Positions 34,251 to 42,470 of a stretch of 64,000 nucleotides of DNA are shown in pieces. How positions within the stretch are numbered: the first letter of the stretch is position 1; each line of letters begins with the position of its first letter. The DNA is taken from contig JACKHF010000002.1 of assembly GCA_020639155.1 (NCBI GenBank), positions 1 through 64,000 of the forward strand, written 5' to 3'. Below the pieces are notes generated by a model. It made no database searches. It had not been told where the DNA came from and saw only the letters and a list, made by a program, of their open reading frames with translations. The stretch is from Phycisphaeraceae bacterium. Its GTDB lineage: Bacteria > Planctomycetota > Phycisphaerae > Phycisphaerales > UBA1924. The position numbers were made by a program, and so were the translations under genes.

Positions 34251-34805
34251 TCACCTCCGCTTCAGATCGAACCTGTGACGGTTGGAATCCAGTTTCTCAC
34301 CCATATACGTGCCCCAGTCTTCGATGAGCGTATTCGAGTCTGGCATATGCAACACGAGGCTTCCCATATAGCTCCCATCGGCTGAAACAAGATTTGACAC
34401 ACTCTCAAACTTGAAGGGGATAGACCCATCTGAAGCAGTTGAGGTTGCAACCATGCGAGGCTGATTCCCTGCTGCGCAGTAGTGTGTTATGACGAGTTTA
34501 TTTCCATCAAGATGGTACAGGTTGGTCATCTCGGCTTCGGAGTCTCGAAACATGATCTCGCGAACAGCTGAGCCAGCAGCAATGACATCGAACTCCATGG
34601 CAAGATGTTCCTGACCATTGTCATCGGTCATATACCAGTCACCTTCAAGTGCCTTGATCTGGTCAAACATGGCGGCGGCTTCGGGTGTTGGCTTGCCAGC
34701 AACACGAGCGCCCGTTGCAAGTGTGTCCACGCTGTGCGTGCTCGTGCACCCTGCGAATAAAACAAGAGGGACCGTCGATGCTGTGATAACTCGAACTATC
34801 TTCAT
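34251..34805 (-). CDS. Hypothetical lipoprotein, DUF1579-like
   Basis: A 184-residue protein with a lipobox (LVLFAGC) and a single beta-barrel-like domain: FDQIKALEGDWYM, FDVIAAGSAVREIMF, EAEMTNLYHLDGNKLVITHYC, and GSLVLHMPDSNTLIEDW. This pattern (L.G.W......AGS.V.E......E M.T.YHLDG..L..THYC) is that of a family of calycin-like domains of unknown function found in many bacteria. It may bind a small hydrophobic ligand. A membrane protein is coupled downstream. Confidence 0.65.
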   Translation of the reverse strand: MKIVRVITASTVPLVLFAGCTSTHSVDTLATGARVAGKPTPEAAAMFDQIKALEGDWYMTDDNGQEHLAMEFDVIAAGSAVREIMFRDSEAEMTNLYHLDGNKLVITHYCAAGNQPRMVATSTASDGSIPFKFESVSNLVSADGSYMGSLVLHMPDSNTLIEDWGTYMGEKLDSNRHRFDLKRR

Positions 34806-34881
34806 GAAAAGCTCCTTGTAAGTGAGGGTCTGTTGTCAAGTCTGCAAGATGGGAATGGATCTGCAACTGCTCATCATAGTA

Positions 34882-35505
34882 TCATGTCGATGTTGCGGGT
34901 GCATCTGGCCCACTCCGCACAAGGCCACGCACCAGCGTTATGACCTGATTCCACTCCTGCTCATCCTTTGTTTCGCGCTTGGGAATACGGATCACGACGC
35001 CGGTGCCGTCGAGCATGAGCGCTGCTTCCTCGTCAAGTGGTTTCAGATTCAGGTGAGAGAACATCATGAGCTCTTCACTGGGCCAGAGCACGATGCGTTC
35101 AAATGCACCTTGCCCAAAGATGATGGTGTGCGTGGGCTGGACACAGCAGAGTTGTCCCTCCGAAATAGTAATCTGTGTATGACCGAGATCGATATCTCGA
35201 ATCCTCTCAGCCATTGCACGAGCCGTCGTGAGCATTGTCTGAGCAACGGCCGCATCAGAGCGAAACAGATTGGGAAACCCATTGAATCCGAGAAAAACGA
35301 TGACAAAGAATACAAGCCACGTTGAGACTCTCTGCTGGGTCAGATCCTCAAACGTCAGTAGCAGTACAAACAGAACAGCAGCACACACGAGGGAGATAAT
35401 GCCGAGCTTCTTGCGCGCAAGCACCAGTGAATCCATGTGGCCGACCAGCACCGAAGATGCGAGCGTGAGTGCTGCGTAGTCGTTGCGAGTTATTTGCAGA
35501 CTCAT
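34882..35505 (-). CDS. Membrane protein with YcxB-like C-terminus
   Basis: A 207-residue protein: N-terminal cytoplasmic segment, two transmembrane helices (about 38-56 and 64-82: IISLVCAAVLFVLLLTF and TWLVFFVIVFLGFNGF), then a cytoplasmic domain with ITISEGQLCCVQPTHTIIFGQGAFERIVLWPSEELMMF...VVIRIPKRE, which follows the YcxB-like pattern (p W s.i..v......l.l....a.viPkR). Function of the family is unknown. The start at 35505 was chosen because residues further upstream do not look like the family; no clear ribosome binding site is seen. Confidence 0.6.
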   Translation of the reverse strand: MSLQITRNDYAALTLASSVLVGHMDSLVLARKKLGIISLVCAAVLFVLLLTFEDLTQQRVSTWLVFFVIVFLGFNGFPNLFRSDAAVAQTMLTTARAMAERIRDIDLGHTQITISEGQLCCVQPTHTIIFGQGAFERIVLWPSEELMMFSHLNLKPLDEEAALMLDGTGVVIRIPKRETKDEQEWNQVITLVRGLVRSGPDAPATST

Positions 35506-35680
35506 TGTGATCTTGGGAGGCGGGCAATGCTCTTTGGCACTGTCAGGTGGGTTGGCCAGCATGTGCAAATATAGTCGAATTGTCCTTTGCGTGACTGCTT
35601 CGTCAGGATGAGCTAGCTTGCCTGCCAATGTCGTAGAATGTGCTAGTATTGATTGAAACCGTTCTGATGAAGGAAGCCAC

Positions 35681-37030
35681 ATGCTTAGTCACAAAGAAGA
35701 GACACAACGCCCAATACGTGTTGAGCCGCCGGAGCAGACAGCTTCACTGCTACCAGAACATGGAAGCGTGCTTCTTCAGTTGAAGGAAAGCATGCTCAGT
35801 CGACAGCCTGGGTTTCGTGGAAGGTATCCGAATCATGTTCCGCCTTCGTTCAGTTTTCTTGCCGCCGACGAACAGCAGGTGATGCTGGAGTGGTATGAAG
35901 ATGTGACAAAGCACAACTATCGAGGCGAGGCGGGCCCGCCGCTGATGAGTGCCATACTTGGGTTTATTATGGGGGGCGGGATTCGACGTTTGGTGCAGTG
36001 CGGGCATGCGTACGGGAACAGCGCACTCTTGCTTGGGTTCATGATGCGCCGAATGGGGTTCAAGAACGGACTCGTATCCATTGACATTGGCCGACAGTAC
36101 ACGCGATATACGCAAAGATGGATTGATAAGGCTCAGCTGAACGATTATGTCAAACTGATTCTCAGTGATTCGGTTGCTCCTGGTATTGTTGAGCAGGCAT
36201 CTTCGTGCATGGGTGGGGCGCCCTGTGGTGTGTTTATCGATTCGTCACACATGTACGAACATACGTGCAAGGAACTTGATCTGTGGTACGACGCAATGGT
36301 GCCCGGTGGCATGATGTTCCTTCATGACGTGAGTGACTTTGCTGCACAGTGGGATATCACAGGACAAGGAGGAGCGCCGAGGGCAATAGACGAGTGGATG
36401 AGAAAGAGGCGTATCGATGTTCTGCGTCTCAATCGCATATGCGCAATGCAGCCGAGCGAAAATGTGTATGCGGATGGATGCGGGCTTGGCATAGTGCAAA
36501 AATCACATGTCAGTATTGATGAGATGCTCACGTATGAATCGGATGTTCTGGAACTGCGGTCAAAGAAGTCCGAGTTTCACCAGATCCCATTGCGGTCGAT
36601 GAGTGGCACCGGCGAAGCGAAGATCGTGGGTCTTTGTGTAAATGGGAATGCAACAAGCATCACAAGGCCTGTTCAAGCCAAGTCCGGCGAGCCGCTTCAA
36701 GTGGATTTGTATATCCGACCGAGCGACTCCTTGCAGGAGTGTGCGGTTTCGTACACCATCAAGTATTCCAACAAGTGTGTGTCTGAAGGAAACCACACAT
36801 GCAAAGCCGAACTTCGGAAAGGTGCATTTTATAAAGTTCGGCTTGAGTTGCCGAGACCTGATATGCGTGCACATGAGAAGGGGTTGTGCTACGTTTCTGT
36901 AGGATTGTGCAATACGTTGACCAATCAACACATCTGCTGGGCCGACAACGCGTTTACACTCACTGCACAAGCCGACTCGAAGAGTAATCCCGGCTCGTTC
37001 GCGATCTTATCTGTCGAAGAAGTTGTGTAG
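35681..37030 (+). CDS. Class I methyltransferase with C-terminal Wzt-like beta-sandwich
   Basis: A 449-residue protein. Residues about 85-275 form a Rossmann methyltransferase: IRRLVQCGHAYGNSALLLGFMMRR (motif I region), GLVSIDIGRQY, CGVFIDSSHMYEHTCKELDLWYDAMVPGGMMFLHDV (as in Methyltransf_24). From about 300, IVGLCVNGNATSITRPVQAKSGEPLQVDLYIRP...CAVSYTIKYSNK...GLCYVSVGLCN resembles the Wzt C-terminal carbohydrate-binding domain fold. The combination suggests methylation of a surface polysaccharide end recognised by the second domain; inference. AAGGAAG precedes the ATG. No polysaccharide genes adjoin it. Confidence 0.7.
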   Translation: MLSHKEETQRPIRVEPPEQTASLLPEHGSVLLQLKESMLSRQPGFRGRYPNHVPPSFSFLAADEQQVMLEWYEDVTKHNYRGEAGPPLMSAILGFIMGGGIRRLVQCGHAYGNSALLLGFMMRRMGFKNGLVSIDIGRQYTRYTQRWIDKAQLNDYVKLILSDSVAPGIVEQASSCMGGAPCGVFIDSSHMYEHTCKELDLWYDAMVPGGMMFLHDVSDFAAQWDITGQGGAPRAIDEWMRKRRIDVLRLNRICAMQPSENVYADGCGLGIVQKSHVSIDEMLTYESDVLELRSKKSEFHQIPLRSMSGTGEAKIVGLCVNGNATSITRPVQAKSGEPLQVDLYIRPSDSLQECAVSYTIKYSNKCVSEGNHTCKAELRKGAFYKVRLELPRPDMRAHEKGLCYVSVGLCNTLTNQHICWADNAFTLTAQADSKSNPGSFAILSVEEVV

Positions 37031-37042
37031 TTGCTGAAGCGA

Positions 37043-37687
37043 TCATCGTTTCTTTGTTGTAGCTCTTTTTGTTGTGCTTTTCTTTGTCGTTGTTTTCTTT
37101 GTCACTTTGCGGGTTGTTGACTTCTTTGTGACAGTCTTCTTCGCAACCTTCTTCGTATTCGTTTTTCTGGTGGCAGGAGCTTTCTTTGAGGTTTTCTTCT
37201 TTGATGCTCGTTTGGAACCGTACATCGCGAGATTGTTTTCGTATGACGCGATCACCTGCTTGACAGGGGCGCGTTTTACCGCTGCGCCGATCACGTTGAG
37301 TGGGATGTCCTCGATCTTTTTGAACCGAATGCAACTCTTGCCCATGTCCAGGCGCTTCGCGTTGCCCTTCTCGACCTCTTTGGCCCATTGCTGCTGCAGC
37401 CATATCGCGCTGTCGGGTTCCATGTAGATCGAGCACATATAAATCGCCATGTGGTTCTTCTGCGACGCGATGCTCATGAACGGCAGCGGCTGCTTCGGGT
37501 CACAGTGGTACCCAGCGGGGTACAGCGAATGCGGAACAAAGTACCCGATCATCCCGTACTGCATGCCCTCCTCGTACCCCTTCGGAAGGTTCTTGAGAAC
37601 GACAGCACGCACCTGCTCGATCGCGGCACGGCGATCAGCCGGGAGTTCCTTCAGGTACTGCGCGACGGTGGTGGCTTTGGACTGCAT
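37043..37687 (-). CDS. DUF1801 protein fused to a histone H1-like Lys-rich tail
   Basis: A 214-residue protein. Residues about 1-150 are a DUF1801/YdhG-type domain: VAQYLKELPADRRAAIEQVRAVVLKNLPKGYEEGMQYGMIGYFVPHSLYPAGY...MAIYMCSIYMEPDSAIWL. The last 60 residues consist of KK/T/A repeats (KKTSKKAPATRKT, KKVAKKTVTKKSTTRK) as in histone H1 or bacterial H1-like proteins, which would bind DNA. The fusion suggests the domain is brought to the nucleoid; inference. The start at 37687 was chosen because the upstream 17 residues do not match the family. Convergent with the methyltransferase gene, 12 bases apart. Confidence 0.75.
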   Translation of the reverse strand: MQSKATTVAQYLKELPADRRAAIEQVRAVVLKNLPKGYEEGMQYGMIGYFVPHSLYPAGYHCDPKQPLPFMSIASQKNHMAIYMCSIYMEPDSAIWLQQQWAKEVEKGNAKRLDMGKSCIRFKKIEDIPLNVIGAAVKRAPVKQVIASYENNLAMYGSKRASKKKTSKKAPATRKTNTKKVAKKTVTKKSTTRKVTKKTTTKKSTTKRATTKKR

Positions 37688-37766
37688 CGAAGAGTATATG
37701 GCACACGCACAAACGTGTAACTTTACCTGTGGGCACATTCAACAGGTACAAGCCTCTCCCATGATA

Positions 37767-38759
37767 CTACTGCAGCGGTCGCAACTCGTTTGTTTCAACA
37801 ATCTGGAAGAAGCTTGGCAGGAGCATCGGCCTGTGATGGGTGTGAACGACGAGTCCGGTGACTTCCAGCTTGATTGTTGTGCCGTACTGCCCGACAACCT
37901 TTTCGATCGATTCGAGTGCCTGACACGGGAGGATCGGGATCGGTTGGTCATACAGAGACGGAGCCTCAGAAATATTGCCGGAGTTATCAAGCATGAATGT
38001 CCATGCGCCACTGACCCGGCCCACGCGCCCGGTGCGACGAAGAAGCGACCGGTCCTTTGTGTAGGTGCGCATGGCGGTGGTTTCGGTGCTGGATGATGTT
38101 GAACCGGATGTATCAGAACTCGAAGGATCTGTTGCAAGCGCTCGTGGACCGCGTTGTGCCTGCTCAAGTTCTTTGATCAGTGAGTCCACACTCGGATCAA
38201 GTTCATCCGGGTCGAGCACGTTTGGCGGCGATGCGATGTTGTCCAAATCACTAGACGATTCATCCTGATTGGTTAGCTGTGGTGAACCAATATCGTCAAG
38301 TGTTGCGGGACGCGCAGTTGACGGGAGCAGATAGTTCCAATCGTGGTATACATACACCCTGCCACTGCAGACGAAGAGATGATGCCGCGCACTTGATGTT
38401 GCAGCGCCGGACTGACGCGCAAGCGTGTCCTGCTCGTTCATCGTTTCGAGAATGACATCAAAGCCTGGGGATGGCAGCAGGATCATTGGTCGTGGTGTGG
38501 TGCCAGAGGCATCGCGCGCAAAGATGATGAGGCGTTCGCCGGTAGCAATCGTGACCACGCGACCGAGACGTGCTGGTACGAATGTGCCTTCAGGGAGGAG
38601 CTTTGGCAACTCATATACCGGCTGCTCACCCGGCAGTGTAACTTCCGGTGTCGGATCGGGCTGAGCGGGTTCGGACCCATCCTGCGCTCGTGCGTGCGCA
38701 GCTATCACGATGAGCAACATGAACACAGTGATTCGGAGAAGTTTCTGGATACTGGGCAT
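37767..38759 (-). CDS. Hypothetical exported protein
   Basis: A 330-residue protein with a signal peptide (LLRITVFMLLIVIAAHARA, then QDGSEP). The mature part contains a Pro/Ser/Asp-rich low-complexity middle region (about 170-220) between two globular halves: LGRVVTIATGERLIIFARDASGTTPRPMILLPS and GRVGRVSGAWTFMLDNSG...LEVTGLVVHTHHRPMLLPSFFQIVE. No known domain was recognised. It stands alone between a DUF1801 gene and a tRNA-Cys on the other strand. Periplasmic location is well supported, role unknown. Confidence 0.65.
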   Translation of the reverse strand: MPSIQKLLRITVFMLLIVIAAHARAQDGSEPAQPDPTPEVTLPGEQPVYELPKLLPEGTFVPARLGRVVTIATGERLIIFARDASGTTPRPMILLPSPGFDVILETMNEQDTLARQSGAATSSARHHLFVCSGRVYVYHDWNYLLPSTARPATLDDIGSPQLTNQDESSSDLDNIASPPNVLDPDELDPSVDSLIKELEQAQRGPRALATDPSSSDTSGSTSSSTETTAMRTYTKDRSLLRRTGRVGRVSGAWTFMLDNSGNISEAPSLYDQPIPILPCQALESIEKVVGQYGTTIKLEVTGLVVHTHHRPMLLPSFFQIVETNELRPLQ

Positions 38760-38952
38760 GATCTATTGTTCGTCCGATGCAGAGTTGAGACACCAGAATG
38801 TGAGCCTGTCACCCATGGGATGCGTGGAAGCTCAAATCAGGTCAGAAAACCAACGGCAAACCACGATTTCGTAGCTTCCAGGGGTGTGTTGGCATAGAGT
38901 TTCGGCCCGTATCAGCGGGGTTCGGCTTGGCAAAGGGACGATTTTTTGAATC

Positions 38953-39034
38953 GGCCGTGTGCCAGAGTGGACAAATGGGGCGGATTGCAAATCCGCAGGC
39001 TTAGCCTACGTGGGTTCGAATCCCACCGCGGCCT
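38953..39034 (+). tRNA. tRNA-Cys(GCA) with long variable arm
   Basis: Acceptor GGCCGTG/CGCGGCC (one G-T), 3-bp D-stem CCA/TGG with an 11-base loop, anticodon stem GCGGA/TCCGC with loop TTGCAAA (anticodon GCA), T-stem GTGGG/CCCAC with loop TTCGAAT, and discriminator T, the Cys identity base. Between the anticodon stem and T-stem lie 13 bases, AGGC TTA GCCT AC, which form a 4-bp variable-arm hairpin. Canonical tRNA-Cys has a short variable loop, so this is a class II-like tRNA-Cys. CCA not encoded. Confidence 0.93.
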
Positions 39035-39053
39035 TTGAGCCAAGCCGAAAAGA

Positions 39054-39083
39054 AAACGCAGGAGCCGAATGGCTCCTGCGTTT
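39054..39083. terminator. Bidirectional terminator between tRNA-Cys and rpsP
   Basis: AAACGCAGGAGCC (39054-39066) pairs perfectly with GGCTCCTGCGTTT (39071-39083), loop GAAT. T-rich sequence follows on both strands, so it can end tRNA-Cys (plus) and rpsP (minus). Confidence 0.85.
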
Positions 39084-39126
39084 GTTATTTTACTACACGT
39101 TTGCTCGGAGGTCCCAGATTGTGGGG

Positions 39127-39489
39127 TTACTGGGCAGCTTCTGCCTTTGCAGCTTCTGCTGCCTCGGCAGCGGCCTTTTCGGCGGCTTTCTTCGCTTCTA
39201 CCTTGTCACGGGCAGCTTTGCGCTCCGATTCCCACGCAGCAACGTCACCGACGCCATGCTTTGCGAGCAGATCGCGAACGGTCTCACTTGGCTGAGCACC
39301 AACGGAGAGCCAGTGTTTCACGCGCTCAACATTGATCTCGACTTTGTCGTCACCACGTACCGGATCGTACCAGCCAAGCTGTTCCAGAGACCGACCGTTT
39401 CGACGAGAGCGCTGATCGATCGCATGGATCCGATAGAAGGGGCGATTCCGGCGACCAAGACGCTGCATGCGGATGCGAACCACTGCCAT
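39127..39489 (-). CDS. rpsP: 30S ribosomal protein S16
   Basis: A 120-residue protein: VVRIRMQRLGRRNRPFYRIHAIDQRSRRNGRSLEQLGWYDPV is the S16 core; the last 35 residues are an Ala/Lys/Glu-rich helical extension. The start is unsure: with ATG at 39489 the GGAGG is only 1 base away, whereas GTG at 39483 (M-VRIRMQRLG) has it 7 bases upstream. The ATG is given to match the usual MA start. The usual rimM, trmD and rplS partners do not follow; a tRNA-Cys on the opposite strand does. Confidence 0.93.
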   Translation of the reverse strand: MAVVRIRMQRLGRRNRPFYRIHAIDQRSRRNGRSLEQLGWYDPVRGDDKVEINVERVKHWLSVGAQPSETVRDLLAKHGVGDVAAWESERKAARDKVEAKKAAEKAAAEAAEAAKAEAAQ

Positions 39490-39650
39490 TCCTCCAAACA
39501 TTCATCAAACCACTGCCCGCGCTAGCGGACAGCCCACCACACCAGCGGATTCTGGTGAGCGGCGATTGTAGCAGATCTCCATCTCCGCGTCCAACCGCAC
39601 CAGTTGGTTGGGGCGGATTGGGCCTGTTCACGGCAATCTGGATGTGGAAT

Positions 39651-40394
39651 TTATTGCTTGGCAATGATCGTGTACTCAGTGAGCGCCGGAAGTCCGATCT
39701 CGGCACGGGCGGTATTGGTGGCTTCGATGCTCTCTATTGGTGGCGGCTGGATTCCTCCCTTGGCTGGATCAAATGGGATAGCGGTGCCATAGAGCTGGGC
39801 CTTCCCGTCATGCTGGAGTGCTCGATCGACCATCATCGCGTACTGCTTCGCTGGCATTCGCCCTGCAAGCACCTCCTGATGGAATAGACCACGCTCCCGA
39901 GTGAAATCGTCGATCTGCGCATGGATCAGCACTGCGGTTATATCCGGAGCCTGCTCGCCCAGTCTGGCTGCGTGTGGGTATCCGAACTCGCGTGTAATCT
40001 CGACAATCCGGGCGAAGTTCTTCCGATCAATAGCGGTCTGCAATGACATCAAATGCTGCTCTTCAGACTTTGACAGAGTAACTCCCTCGCGATGACGCCT
40101 GATCATTTCCTGCATCTGTGCATCATCATCAAGCGATGTCAGACGGGTGAGTTCGGCCTCGTCTGTTGTGCCCCATGAGACGCTTCGGCGATACTGCTGA
40201 TCGGTGCGTGTGATTTCCTTCAACTCGGCGATGAGTGTCTGCTTCTCTGTGTTGCTAAGTGCATCAAGACTGTGCGATTGGTTAGTATGTGGTGTTGCTG
40301 TGCATCCAACGAACACTGCAGGAACAGTACAGCACAATAGTATCGAGAAACACTGAACACCATGAATGTGAAATCTCGCCATCAGAAACCTCAT
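39651..40394 (-). CDS. Lipoprotein with DUF6624-like domain
   Basis: A 247-residue protein. A hydrophobic N-terminus ends in VPAVFVGC, a plausible lipobox. The helical mature part ends with a block (VLIHAQIDDFTRERGLFHQEVLAGRMPAKQYAMMVDRALQHDGKAQLYGTAI) like the DUF6624 pattern, including DR.L...G..QLYGT. Function unknown. The first ATG is at 40394; an in-frame ATG at 40382 (MARFHI) is equally possible. The next gene upstream is an antiporter 95 bases away. Confidence 0.6.
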   Translation of the reverse strand: MRFLMARFHIHGVQCFSILLCCTVPAVFVGCTATPHTNQSHSLDALSNTEKQTLIAELKEITRTDQQYRRSVSWGTTDEAELTRLTSLDDDAQMQEMIRRHREGVTLSKSEEQHLMSLQTAIDRKNFARIVEITREFGYPHAARLGEQAPDITAVLIHAQIDDFTRERGLFHQEVLAGRMPAKQYAMMVDRALQHDGKAQLYGTAIPFDPAKGGIQPPPIESIEATNTARAEIGLPALTEYTIIAKQ

Positions 40395-40489
40395 ACAAAG
40401 CTATTTACACATGTTGACACACAAAGACACCATGAGGTGTTTCATAACGAAGATGCGCGTGGTGACATCTGTAGTCAGAGGTTCGGCAG

Positions 40490-42331
40490 TTATTGATCGT
40501 CTGGCGGGCCGATTGCAAGTCCGATGATCGTGTAGTCTTCCGGTATATCATCGAGGTCAGCGTCAGCCTGGACCACCTTTGTGTCGCCGTTAGGAGCAAT
40601 GGTCACAAGTGGGGCGTTGATGCCCTTGCGATTGTCCGCCTCAAATGCCTTGATGCGAGCAAGCCCAAGATCGAACTGGAAGAGCAGATGTCGCAGCGGT
40701 CGTCCCCATGGAAAAACAACGCCGGAACTTCCACTTTCGGGTTGTTTTCGTGACCATATAAACCCACGTCCGGATCCGAACCGTTGAGCACCCCAGCGCG
40801 CAAGATCATGATCAAGTTCGGCGTTGTCGGTAATCGAGAGCAGCCAGCCGAATCTATCCGGGCTTGCCTGCGATTCAAGCCAGCGAAGATCTGTTGCGTT
40901 TCCGCGTGTTGCAGGAAGTCCGATCTCGGCTGCTTCTGCGATGTTCGCAGCATTGGAGTCGAGTAATCGAACAGGTACACCAGCATCACGTAAGGCCTTC
41001 GCAAGTTCACGACCGGCCTGATGCGCACCAATGATGACTACGCCGTTGGGCTTTCCTGCTCGTACTTTCAGGAGTGTGGCTACCGGACTTGCAAGCGTCC
41101 CGCCGAGAAGAACAGTCACGAAGATAACCAGCACGACAACCGTCTCAAGATTCTGCACATGATCCAGTGTTGCCTGGTCTACTGATACTGCAGGGTGACC
41201 CGTGATGGCTTCTGCGTCCGTGTGCGATGTCGCGTGTGTTGTGTATGTTGAGAACTGCAGCGCAACAATGGATGCCATCATGGCAGCAACGATTCCTCGA
41301 GGCGCTAAAAACGCAATAAACCATCGCTCGCGGATCGAGAGCGCACTGCCAACCGTTGCACCGAGCGCTGATACCGGTCTAACAACCAGTATCAGCAGTG
41401 CAACAAACACAATCTCGCGCCAACTGATGTTAAAGAGACGCTCAACCTCGAACCGGGACGCGAGCAGGATAAACAATGATCCGAGCATCACGGTCGAAAT
41501 GTTGATCGCAAAGTGCTGGAGCGGTTCGACGTTGGCATGCTTTGCCCGAACCATGATGAGGCCGCACAGTGTTGCTGCAACAAGTCCTGCTTCGGGCGCA
41601 GCAAGCTCGCTCAGACCCACGGAAGTCATGCAGCACGCGATGCCGATCAGAATGATTGTTCTGTCACGCCCCGGTGAGGCTGTTGGCACTCGGTTTATGA
41701 GGTGTTTACCCAACCATCCAGATGCAACTCCAAAGACAGTGCCAGCGACAAGTGGCTTCACATAAAGCAGCGCGGCTGTAAACCCTGTTTCGTCGGCCCC
41801 AGCAAAGTGGCGTGCGATGACCAACTCCAGTGTAGCAACCGCCGCAATAACGCCAATGGGGTCAATCAGGATGCCCTCGGCCATGAGTGCGGCGTGCAGA
41901 TTTGGTTTGAGCGGGACGCGACGAAGGATTGGCTGGATCACGGTTGGGCCTGTCACGATCAGCATGGCACCGAGCAAAATGGAAAGATCCCACGGCAGCT
42001 TCATCACAAATCGGGCTGCGAGCGCTGCGAGTACCCACGTGATGACAGCTCCGATTGTCAGAAGCCCTTGCACCGCCTTTGGTGAGGAGTGCAGTGTGTC
42101 TCGATCAAGATGAAGGCTGCCTTCAAAGATGAGCAGCGCGACAGAAATACTGACAATCGCGAGCAGTCCAGCTTCGAGTGAGTCAGAATCAACAATGCCA
42201 ACCTTGCCTATGGCAAAGCCTGCGAGCAGCAGTGGGAGGATCGGTGGAACACGTAAACGGTTGGAGACGACGACGATCGTTGCTCCAACGCCTGTTGCGA
42301 TCGCCAGAGATTGGACAGCAAGGCCTGCCAT
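40490..42331 (-). CDS. CPA-type sodium/proton antiporter with RCK/TrkA-N C-terminus
   Basis: A 613-residue membrane protein. Residues about 1-420 have roughly 12 transmembrane segments of the NhaP/CPA1 type: VPPILPLLLAGFAIGKVG, SVALLIFEGSLHLD, GAMLIVTGPTVIQPIL and AEGILIDPIGVIAAVATLEL (the acidic transport-site region), and GSLFILLASRF. After the last helix comes a TrkA-N-like nucleotide-binding region (GVVIIGAHQAGRELAKALRDAGVPVRLLDSNAANIAEA...LPATRGNATD) that could sense NAD(H). It exchanges Na+ or K+ for H+ across the inner membrane. Start ATG 42331; no operon partners visible. Confidence 0.85.
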   Translation of the reverse strand: MAGLAVQSLAIATGVGATIVVVSNRLRVPPILPLLLAGFAIGKVGIVDSDSLEAGLLAIVSISVALLIFEGSLHLDRDTLHSSPKAVQGLLTIGAVITWVLAALAARFVMKLPWDLSILLGAMLIVTGPTVIQPILRRVPLKPNLHAALMAEGILIDPIGVIAAVATLELVIARHFAGADETGFTAALLYVKPLVAGTVFGVASGWLGKHLINRVPTASPGRDRTIILIGIACCMTSVGLSELAAPEAGLVAATLCGLIMVRAKHANVEPLQHFAINISTVMLGSLFILLASRFEVERLFNISWREIVFVALLILVVRPVSALGATVGSALSIRERWFIAFLAPRGIVAAMMASIVALQFSTYTTHATSHTDAEAITGHPAVSVDQATLDHVQNLETVVVLVIFVTVLLGGTLASPVATLLKVRAGKPNGVVIIGAHQAGRELAKALRDAGVPVRLLDSNAANIAEAAEIGLPATRGNATDLRWLESQASPDRFGWLLSITDNAELDHDLARWGAQRFGSGRGFIWSRKQPESGSSGVVFPWGRPLRHLLFQFDLGLARIKAFEADNRKGINAPLVTIAPNGDTKVVQADADLDDIPEDYTIIGLAIGPPDDQ

Positions 42332-42391
42332 ACGGGGCAGAGGATAGGTGATTATGCTGCTGGACGGAGGTGCTGGACTGATTTAACAAGG

Positions 42392-42426
42392 AAAAGCCCA
42401 CCCGACTCGGTTGGAATCGGGTGGGC
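42392..42426 (-). terminator. Rho-independent terminator of the PstS-like gene
   Basis: GCCCACCCGA (42396-42405) pairs with TCGGGTGGGC (42417-42426); on the minus strand TTTTCC follows. It lies 45 bases past the stop at 42471. Confidence 0.85.
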
Positions 42427-42470
42427 GAACGAGTAGCACACGTGTGTGTGCATGTCACAGGGGGCTGAGA

